Shown piece by piece: positions 1-5,699 of a DNA stretch of 24,602 nucleotides; within the stretch, counting starts at the first letter, position 1, and the number at the start of each line of letters is the position of its first letter. The position numbers and the translations under genes were made by a program. Below the pieces are notes generated by a model that did not search any database, was not told the origin of the DNA, and worked only from the letters and a program-made list of their open reading frames with translations. Source of the DNA: CAZYPU01 sp964649665 (lineage in GTDB: Bacteria > Omnitrophota > Gorgyraeia > JABMRN01 > RBG-13-46-9); contig CAZYPU010000012.1 of the NCBI GenBank assembly GCA_964649665.1, positions 1 through 24,602 of the forward strand, in the 5' to 3' direction.

Positions 1-155
1 TATTTTCTGGTCTGACAGTCGGTCTCGTAAAGGGCGTAGGAATGGCAATCGTGAGAACCGGCGCCGGCGTCTATGAAACTGTGACTTTCCCATTCCCGAT
101 TCCGGAAGACTATGCGCCTGTTCTAGAGCCAGAATTTGTATTTAGCGAAGAATAA
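1..155 (+). CDS. TIGR04073-like exosortase-associated protein, C-terminal end
   Basis: Only the last 51 codons are present, read from base 3 to the TAA at 153-155; the 5' end lies outside the window. The visible part has a Gly/Val-rich stretch, then RTGAGVYETVTFPFPIPEDY and an acidic tail. It aligns by eye with the C-terminus of the complete protein at 22433-22765 (GITIG / RTAAGVLDTATF / P-x-x-x-P-x-x-EP), which has a signal peptide. That pattern matches my recollection of the TIGR04073 family of putative exosortase-associated exported proteins, whose biochemical role is unknown. The two genes are therefore probably paralogs. A terminator follows 29 bases downstream. Whether this copy also has a riboswitch cannot be seen here. 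Confidence 0.7.
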   Translation, partial: FSGLTVGLVKGVGMAIVRTGAGVYETVTFPFPIPEDYAPVLEPEFVFSEE

Positions 156-183
156 ATTTTGACTGCTTTTCTTTTGAAAAGCG

Positions 184-230
184 TAAAAAAAGAGGAATGG
201 ATGATTTAAACGTCTGTTCCTCTTTTTTTA
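184..230. terminator. bidirectional intrinsic terminator
   Basis: A perfect 14-base inverted repeat (184-197 and 217-230) encloses a 19-base loop. The left arm starts with an A-run and the right arm ends with a T-run, so a U-tract would be made on either strand. It closes the TIGR04073-like gene. Because an in-frame ATG at 197 lies inside the stem, it also argues that the next gene starts at 266. Confidence 0.8.
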
Positions 231-265
231 CAAGAAACACGGAAAGGGTAAAAACGTATAAAAAC

Positions 266-607
266 ATGAGCGAAGAAAAAAAAGAGCAGGAAAAGTCCCC
301 CGCGCAAAATCCGCGGACAGAAGAAAAAGAGAAGGGCTCCGAAGAAAAACCAAAACCCGCAACTTTCGAAAAGCCAAAGGTCGCCGAGCCGGAAAAGCCC
401 GCCAAGCCCGCGGAATGTGTTGCCTGTAATAAAAGCATAAAGAATCTCTGGTACTACCGTGAAGGCAAATACTTCTGTAGTAAGGGTTGCTGGAAAAAAT
501 CGAAAAAAAGCGAAAAAGAAGCGAAAGACAAAGAGGCTAAGGAAAAGGCGGCCAAAGAAAAAGCCCAGGAATTAAGCCCCGAAAAAAAAACGGAGGACAC
601 AAAGTAA
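266..607 (+). CDS. charged protein with a central Cys4 zinc-finger-like motif
   Basis: This 113-residue protein is not a family I recognise by name. Residues 1-49 are Lys/Glu/Pro rich and probably disordered. Residues 51-75 hold C51-x2-C54-x16-C71-x3-C75, with aromatic residues (LWYYREGKYF) between the pairs. Residues 76-113 are an almost pure Lys/Glu/Ala helix or coiled coil. The Cys spacing and the YFCSxxC signature resemble treble-clef metal-binding motifs of the TRASH/YHS type, so Zn binding is likely, but no partner can be inferred. The start at 266 is chosen because the upstream in-frame ATG at 197 falls inside the terminator stem. The Shine-Dalgarno is weak (GAAAGGG about 15 bases upstream). 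The gene stands alone between the terminator and the next promoter. Confidence 0.7.
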   Translation: MSEEKKEQEKSPAQNPRTEEKEKGSEEKPKPATFEKPKVAEPEKPAKPAECVACNKSIKNLWYYREGKYFCSKGCWKKSKKSEKEAKDKEAKEKAAKEKAQELSPEKKTEDTK

Positions 608-743
608 GAACATTACCCTCCGCTACGCGCACCTACCGTTCTAAGACAATGCCGTGTTTCGCCTTGATTATTCCCCGCAAAGTATATTTTCGGCTTTTTT
701 TGCAAAATACCGGACAATGGTGTGTGCGGGAAAAAGAAAAATA

Positions 744-772
744 TTGCAATAGAGGGCATTTAAGGATATAAT
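744..772 (+). promoter_or_regulatory. sigma70-type promoter for the PilZ operon
   Basis: TTGCAA at 744-749 and a perfect TATAAT at 767-772 are separated by 17 bases. The PilZ gene begins about 80 bases downstream of the predicted start site. The rest of the 608-860 gap shows no coding signal. Confidence 0.7.
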
Positions 773-860
773 TATAGGCGGTAAAGGATGGAATGCGCCT
801 CTTACGGGAAGAGCAAACGACGGGATCAAGGCCAGGAGCGTTTATTTACAAGGAGTAACC

Positions 861-1241
861 GTGCCCAGAAAAGGTGAGAAAAGAAAATATCAGCGCGTTA
901 AAGACGGCAATGTTTCCCTCAAGATCAAATCCGGCAACGTAGATATCATTACCCAGAGCCTCGACATAAGCGCCTCCGGCGTATACTGCAAAGTGGAAAA
1001 AGAAATACCGCTTATGTCCAGAATAAAAATACTTCTCATCCTGCCCAAAAGTAAAAGCAGCCCCTCCGGAGCGGCCCGAACCGCAAAAATCGAGACAGAC
1101 GGCGTTGTGGTAAGGGAACACCCTGTTATAATAGACGGTGGTATCGCCCATTACGATCTGGCGATATTTTTTGATAATATCTCGGCCAAAGACAGGGAGT
1201 CAATTCTCGACTACATAAACCACAAGGCAAAAAATCAATGA
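861..1241 (+). CDS. single-domain PilZ protein (probable c-di-GMP effector)
   Basis: This 126-residue soluble protein is essentially one PilZ domain, a fold that binds cyclic di-GMP. Both ligand signatures are intact: R8-x3-R12 at the N-terminus and D35-x-S37-x2-G40 (LDISASG). These residues contact c-di-GMP in characterised PilZ proteins. The start is GTG at 861, preceded by AAGGAG at a 6-base spacing. The stop overlaps the next PilZ gene by 4 bases (ATGA), indicating translational coupling. It is the first gene downstream of the promoter at 744-772. The motifs predict ligand binding. The output partner is unknown. Confidence 0.88.
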   Translation: MPRKGEKRKYQRVKDGNVSLKIKSGNVDIITQSLDISASGVYCKVEKEIPLMSRIKILLILPKSKSSPSGAARTAKIETDGVVVREHPVIIDGGIAHYDLAIFFDNISAKDRESILDYINHKAKNQ

Positions 1242-1720
1242 TCATGGCTTGCATCGCGATTTTAATAATCGCTATTCTCGTGATGATCTTCTCGATGGTC
1301 ATTATCGACGAAAAACGGAACCATCGGAGGAACATGCACATGGTAAAGCTAAAAGGGTACTGGAGCGGGAGCGAGCGCCGCTCTATCGACCGCTTAAACA
1401 TCTCCCTGCAGGTCAAATACTTCGCCAATGGAACGGCGCTCGCCACGCAAAGCGCTGATATATCCGCCAGAGGCATCAGGCTCCTTCTGGACGAAAAAAT
1501 CGAGAAAGGGTCGCCTCTTCGGATGGAAATAAAATTGCCCGACGAAGAGTGTCTCGTAAAAGCAAGCGGCGAAGTCGTCTGGTCGGAAGAATCCAAAGAA
1601 GATGAAAAAATTTCCCCGAAAAGGCTTTTCAACACAGGCATAAAATTTTCCAGGTTTCATAATTCCGATAATGAAAAGCTCTTCACTTTTATACGTAATC
1701 TGCATGCCCAGAAGCGTTAG
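1238..1720 (+). CDS. membrane-anchored PilZ protein
   Basis: This 160-residue protein has one strongly hydrophobic N-terminal segment (about residues 3-23), then a basic juxtamembrane stretch (KRNHRRN). A PilZ domain occupies about 45-158. The binding motifs are R48-x3-R52 and D74-x-S76-x2-G79 (ADISARG), both complete. The positive-inside rule places PilZ in the cytoplasm. The start ATG overlaps the previous stop by 4 bases; an in-frame ATG two codons later could be used instead. Pairing with the soluble PilZ just upstream suggests that one soluble and one membrane-bound c-di-GMP reader are made together, but whether they interact is inference. Confidence 0.85.
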   Translation: MIMACIAILIIAILVMIFSMVIIDEKRNHRRNMHMVKLKGYWSGSERRSIDRLNISLQVKYFANGTALATQSADISARGIRLLLDEKIEKGSPLRMEIKLPDEECLVKASGEVVWSEESKEDEKISPKRLFNTGIKFSRFHNSDNEKLFTFIRNLHAQKR

Positions 1721-1722
1721 GA

Positions 1723-2379
1723 ATGGGTGAACCTCTTCGTCATATTCCTGTAAAGCTAATCGCGGGGCTCATTTCGTCAAAGCCGTCCGGGTTTTATGCC
1801 GCTAAACCTTTTCTCGAGAAAAAATTCGGCCGGATAGATAATGAGTCGGACACATTCACTTTTTCCTGCACTTCTTACTACGAAATGGAATTCGGTCGGG
1901 ACCTTAAGAGAAAATTCTTCAGTTTCAAAAAGCTTGCCTGGCTTAACGGGAGTTACCGCGTGAAATTATATACCAATTCGGTCGAAAGGAAGTTATCCGA
2001 GAAAAATTCAAGAACCATCGATCCTGAACGCAGCCGAAGGCTGCCGCATCGAACCAACAATCCCTCGGCTGCGCTCAGGATTGATGGTGAGCAAGGCAGC
2101 CGAAGGCTGCCGCGTCGAACCACCAATATTGACCCGGGATATATCTCACCTGCAAAACTGGTCCTGTTTACCACAAAGAACCGCAACCACCGCATATACA
2201 TTGACGGGGGGATATACGCAGAGCCGGAGCTCCAGTTTATAAAGAAATCTTTCCGGGCATTTCCATGGACATATCCGGATTACCGCAGCGCGGATTACAT
2301 TGACTTTTTCAATTCAGTAAGGTCGGATTATCTCGAACAGGTAAAAAATTACCTTGTGAGGAAAGCCCATGCGTATTAA
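1723..2379 (+). CDS. DUF4416 family protein with in-frame repeat insertion
   Basis: This is a 218-residue protein of the DUF4416 type, whose function is unknown. Recognisable family segments are VKLIAGLIS near the N-terminus, NIDPGYISPAKLVLFTTK in the middle, HRIYIDGGIYAEPEL, and FPWTYPDYRS near the C-terminus. The family usually runs about 180 residues. The surplus is a stretch of about 35 residues between LSEKNSRT and NIDPGYIS that is Arg/Pro rich, unlike the rest, and encoded by a palindromic repeat (separate entry). The reading frame stays open through it, so the gene may still be functional with an internal spacer. It starts 2 bases after the PilZ gene and overlaps the next gene by 11 bases. 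Confidence 0.8.
   Translation: MGEPLRHIPVKLIAGLISSKPSGFYAAKPFLEKKFGRIDNESDTFTFSCTSYYEMEFGRDLKRKFFSFKKLAWLNGSYRVKLYTNSVERKLSEKNSRTIDPERSRRLPHRTNNPSAALRIDGEQGSRRLPRRTTNIDPGYISPAKLVLFTTKNRNHRIYIDGGIYAEPELQFIKKSFRAFPWTYPDYRSADYIDFFNSVRSDYLEQVKNYLVRKAHAY
2012..2122. repeat. palindromic repeat element inserted inside the DUF4416 gene
   Basis: Two 23-base arms (2015-2037 and 2065-2087) are inverted repeats matching at 21 of 23 positions. A 32-base segment of the left half (2030-2061) recurs as a direct repeat at 2096-2127 with two differences. The hexamer GAACCA occurs at 2012-2017, 2051-2056 and 2117-2122. The outer pair is 105 bases apart, exactly 35 codons, which equals the extra length in the protein. 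The element is read in frame as Arg/Pro-rich peptide. It has no transposase and looks like a small mobile palindromic element. Confidence 0.75.
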
Positions 2380-2926
2380 GCGCACGAGCGCGCTTGTAAT
2401 AATAATTTCCTCCTCCGTTATCGTAACGGTTCTTGCGCTTACGATTTTCGGATTTTACGCATATCTTGAATGGAAAGAAACGGATATAGACAAGAACTAC
2501 CGGCTCGGCCTTTACGACCTGAACGCCCGCGTTTTCGACAAGCATATACTGATAAACCTGCAGGCAAAATTGGGCGCCAAAGGCGCCTCAAGAGGCAAGC
2601 CCATCGTGGAAGGGACCGTTAAAAACGCCTCAAATAAAAAAATATACTCCCTTAAACTAAGGATCGCTTTTTGCGACCGCCAGCGGCAGGTCATCTACGT
2701 CGACAAGTTCTATCCTATCGGGGCGGACCCGGAGTCCCTCGTCAATATCAGCGGGATTACCGAAAACTTTCTCAAGGAGGGCGACTCCATATCTTTCGAG
2801 CGCCCGCTCAAGAATTACCCGCAGGAAATTGAGAGTTACCTGAGGACCAAATCAAAATTCGCCAAGCTGCCGGATGTCGAAACGCTTAGCCTCGTTTACA
2901 AAATCGAGGGGTTTTACATAAAATGA
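2369..2926 (+). CDS. membrane-anchored protein with FxLYD-like beta domain
   Basis: This 185-residue protein has one N-terminal membrane segment (about residues 8-32) after a basic start (MRIKR), followed by an extracytoplasmic region. Residues about 78-155 read like an FxLYD/DUF3426-type beta-sandwich: VEGTVKNASNKKIYSLKLRI, then F-C-D-x4-QVIYVDKF and a late E-G-D-S-I-S-F strand. Such domains are common in envelope proteins, and no activity is known. It overlaps DUF4416 by 11 bases and the next gene by 4 bases (ATGA), so it is firmly inside the operon. The assignment is by secondary-structure pattern, and I do not recognise the exact family. Confidence 0.6.
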   Translation: MRIKRTSALVIIISSSVIVTVLALTIFGFYAYLEWKETDIDKNYRLGLYDLNARVFDKHILINLQAKLGAKGASRGKPIVEGTVKNASNKKIYSLKLRIAFCDRQRQVIYVDKFYPIGADPESLVNISGITENFLKEGDSISFERPLKNYPQEIESYLRTKSKFAKLPDVETLSLVYKIEGFYIK

Positions 2927-4596
2927 GAAACATATACATACTTCTTACGCTAACGATAATCCTGATAATAATTCTTCTTGTATCCGCCTTCTTCTTTCTC
3001 GAGAAGAAAAAACATCAAACATACTTCTATTCCGCCGAAAGTACGGATGAAGCATCAGGGTCGATAAGGATCGATCTCTACAAAACAGAGGACAAAATTA
3101 TCTATAAATCCACGAGTTTTTTTCCGGCTGTGGGGCGCAAAATAATACACGAAAAGCTTGTCTTCGACAGGAATACTTTTAAGCTGGAGAAGTTTTTCAG
3201 GGAGTGTAAAAATTCCGGCGTCGCGGGCGCGTTCGAGTATATCGATACCCGCGGGGAAGAGTCATTCGATTTCCTGTCACGGGATCGCTCAAAGTCAAGC
3301 GCCGCAAGCGCCGTCGGGTGCGCCAAAGACACCTCGGTCTTTCACGAAGAATCCATCATAACTTATATGCCGCTAATCGACAAATATGATTTCGCGAAGG
3401 GCGGGGCTCAGTCCTTCAACTGCATATACCGGTCCCTTGACCTTCTGCCGCCGGCGGGGGCGCGCGTTATCTTCACTTCCATCAGGGATGAATACATAAA
3501 GGTCGGCCACAGGAAAACAAAAACCGAATTTCTCATCGTAAAGTCGAAGGCGCTTCCCGAGTGCCATGTGTGGGTCGCGAAAAATAATCGGAGCATCGTC
3601 CGGCTGAAAATCGGAACGAAATCGTTTTTAATAAAAAGAACGCTGTCTTTTCCGAAAATTGCGGATACCTTCCCGCGCGGCGAAAACAAGCATTACGCAT
3701 CGCGAGAAGTCACTTTTTCATCGGAAGGCGCCTCCCTCGCGGGGACACTTGAGATTCCGCGTAGAGAGGGTAAGTTCGCGTGCGTGCTCCTTGTCGGCGA
3801 AGACAGGCCGCCCGACGCGCAAAGCACGGGGTTTTACGCGGACATAAGCCGGCATCTGGCCGAGAGCGGGAATATCGTCATGCGCTTTGACGCAAGGGGC
3901 ACGGGGAAGTCGCAGGGAAACAACGCGGAAGTAAGTCTGGATGATACGATAAGAGATATCGAAAGCGCGCTGAAATTTTTACTGAACCACGAACGCGCCG
4001 ACAAGGATAAGGCCTTCATCGTAGCTCACGGATCCGCATGCTCGTACCTTTCGCGGTTGGATTTATCCGGGAATCCCCTTAGGGGCATAGTAATGGTGGG
4101 CGTCGCAAGAGCGGTTCCCATAGTGGATTTTAAATGCGCGCATGTCATTGACAAGATAAAGATGTTAACGAAGATCGATAAGGGGTATCCCGAAATCCTG
4201 GAATCTTCCGGGAAGGAAACGCTTAAAGGCGTAGAGACCACGGAAAAAAAATATGGATTTATCCAGGGAAAGCGAATCTTCCTTAAAAGGATGCGGCAGC
4301 TTCTCCGGCTAAACGGCCTTGCGGGCTTCCGGAATATCAACACTCCCCTTGTAATCATCTACGGTAAAAAAGACCGATTTTGCCCGCCTTCCTACATCAG
4401 CGATATCGAAAAAAGCCTGAACCGGCCCCTTCTACAACCGTTTTCCACCGTGTCATTCAGAGGGCTTGGGCACTTTTTCGAAAAAATCAAAAGCGCGGAC
4501 AATTCGCAAAAACTGTTTAAGGTTGACGAAGAAGTGCTCAAAACGATAACGCGCTGGATTGAAGAAAAATGTACCTCACCCGCCGACAATTCATAA
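2923..4596 (+). CDS. membrane-anchored alpha/beta-hydrolase-like protein
   Basis: This 557-residue protein has a single N-terminal membrane anchor (about residues 5-26) and a unique beta-rich region (about 30-250). A C-terminal alpha/beta-hydrolase domain of the serine aminopeptidase S33 type covers about 265-550. Within it are the RFDARGTGKSQG segment, an acid residue at D484 (YGKKDRF) and a histidine at H517 (GLGHFF), both in the usual positions. The nucleophile elbow is atypical: where GHSxG is expected the sequence is A368-H-G-S371-A-C-S374, so the Ser is either displaced by one residue or the site is inactive. The gene overlaps its upstream neighbour by 4 bases and its downstream neighbour by 28. 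The substrate is unknown. Confidence 0.72.
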   Translation: MRNIYILLTLTIILIIILLVSAFFFLEKKKHQTYFYSAESTDEASGSIRIDLYKTEDKIIYKSTSFFPAVGRKIIHEKLVFDRNTFKLEKFFRECKNSGVAGAFEYIDTRGEESFDFLSRDRSKSSAASAVGCAKDTSVFHEESIITYMPLIDKYDFAKGGAQSFNCIYRSLDLLPPAGARVIFTSIRDEYIKVGHRKTKTEFLIVKSKALPECHVWVAKNNRSIVRLKIGTKSFLIKRTLSFPKIADTFPRGENKHYASREVTFSSEGASLAGTLEIPRREGKFACVLLVGEDRPPDAQSTGFYADISRHLAESGNIVMRFDARGTGKSQGNNAEVSLDDTIRDIESALKFLLNHERADKDKAFIVAHGSACSYLSRLDLSGNPLRGIVMVGVARAVPIVDFKCAHVIDKIKMLTKIDKGYPEILESSGKETLKGVETTEKKYGFIQGKRIFLKRMRQLLRLNGLAGFRNINTPLVIIYGKKDRFCPPSYISDIEKSLNRPLLQPFSTVSFRGLGHFFEKIKSADNSQKLFKVDEEVLKTITRWIEEKCTSPADNS

Positions 4597-5699
4597 AAAG
4601 CGCCCTCGCTTTCACTGCCGTCATGTTAGGCGCGGGCCTTATCGGTAAAAAAAGCCGCTTCGGAAAATCATTTGCCTCGGATCTCGGTTATCACAAGGAA
4701 GCCCTCCACTACAGAAAAATCGACAAGAATACCGTCGCCTGCCTGTTGTGCCCCCGCGGCTGTATCCTTAAAAACGGACAAAGAAGTTTCTGCCGCGTAC
4801 GCGAGGCGAAAGACGGTAAGCTCTACACACTGGTATACGACCTTGCCTGTTCGGTGCACGTTGACCCGATAGAAAAAAAACCTATCTACCACATGCTGCC
4901 TGGCTCGAAATCATTCAGCATCGCGACGGCCGGCTGCAACCTGCGGTGTAAGTTCTGCCAGAACTGGCAGATATCGCAGGAGGCTCCCGAAGGCACACGT
5001 AATATGTACCTCCCATGCGCGGAAATCGTAAAACAGGCGAAAAGCCATGGCTGCCGCTCCATCGCGTACACCTATTCCGAGCCGACCGTGTTTTACGAAT
5101 ATATGCTGGATACCGCAAGAATTGCCCGGGCGCAAGCCGTAAAAAATATATACGTAACCGGCGGTTTTATCAGCCCTCGCCCGCTGGAGGAGTTGTGCGA
5201 GGTAATCGACGCGGCCAATATCGACCTCAAGGGATTCAGCGATAAATATCTTAGAGAAATTTGCGCCGAAAGCCTGGAGCCGCTTCTTGAAGCGATAAAA
5301 ATTACCAAAAAGAAAGGCGTCTGGGTGGAGCTGACAAACCTGATAGTCCCGACTCTGAACGACGACCCGCGGATGATAAGGGACATGTGCCGGTGGATTA
5401 AGGAAAACCTGGGGGCCGATACGCCGCTTCATTTCTCCCGCTTCTGGCCGATATACAAGCTTAAAAACCTGCCTCCCACGCCCCTTGCAACCCTCAGGCG
5501 CGCCAGGGATATCGCCGAGGGGGAGGGGCTGAACTTCGTATACATCGGAAATGTTCCGGAAGAGGCGGCCAACGACACTCGATGCCCGCAATGCAAAAAA
5601 ATCCTTATACATCGACTCGGGTTTTCCGTGCTCAAGAATCATATCATCGATTCAAAGTGTAAATTCTGCGGCGCTAAAATTGCCGGTATCTGGAAATGA
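4569..5699 (+). CDS. Tat-signal radical SAM protein, AmmeMemoRadiSam type
   Basis: This 376-residue protein begins with a twin-arginine signal (TRRQFIK at residues 4-10, followed by a hydrophobic segment to about 25). It then has a Cys cluster, C58-x2-C61-x3-C65-x9-C75. The radical SAM 4Fe-4S motif is C123-x3-C127-x2-C130 (CNLRCKFCQNWQ), followed by family segments YTYSEPTVFYEY, YVTGGF and NIDLKGF. Near the C-terminus is a CxxC...CxxC zinc-ribbon-like pair (about 342-368). This is the architecture of the AmmeMemoRadiSam radical SAM enzyme, related to PflA-type activases, but no Memo or AMMECR1 gene is present here. tatA and tatC lie downstream at 9875-10724. The 28-base overlap with the hydrolase gene supports this start. 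The substrate is unknown. Confidence 0.85.
   Translation: MYLTRRQFIKSALAFTAVMLGAGLIGKKSRFGKSFASDLGYHKEALHYRKIDKNTVACLLCPRGCILKNGQRSFCRVREAKDGKLYTLVYDLACSVHVDPIEKKPIYHMLPGSKSFSIATAGCNLRCKFCQNWQISQEAPEGTRNMYLPCAEIVKQAKSHGCRSIAYTYSEPTVFYEYMLDTARIARAQAVKNIYVTGGFISPRPLEELCEVIDAANIDLKGFSDKYLREICAESLEPLLEAIKITKKKGVWVELTNLIVPTLNDDPRMIRDMCRWIKENLGADTPLHFSRFWPIYKLKNLPPTPLATLRRARDIAEGEGLNFVYIGNVPEEAANDTRCPQCKKILIHRLGFSVLKNHIIDSKCKFCGAKIAGIWK

Noticed and set aside
197..265. Upstream start of the Cys4 protein at 197
   Set aside because: It lies in the stem of the bidirectional terminator; the peptide before residue 266's ATG looks like a translated hairpin.
4911..5642. 243-residue minus-strand frame
   Set aside because: Antisense shadow of the radical SAM gene, whose motifs and neighbour overlaps are clear.
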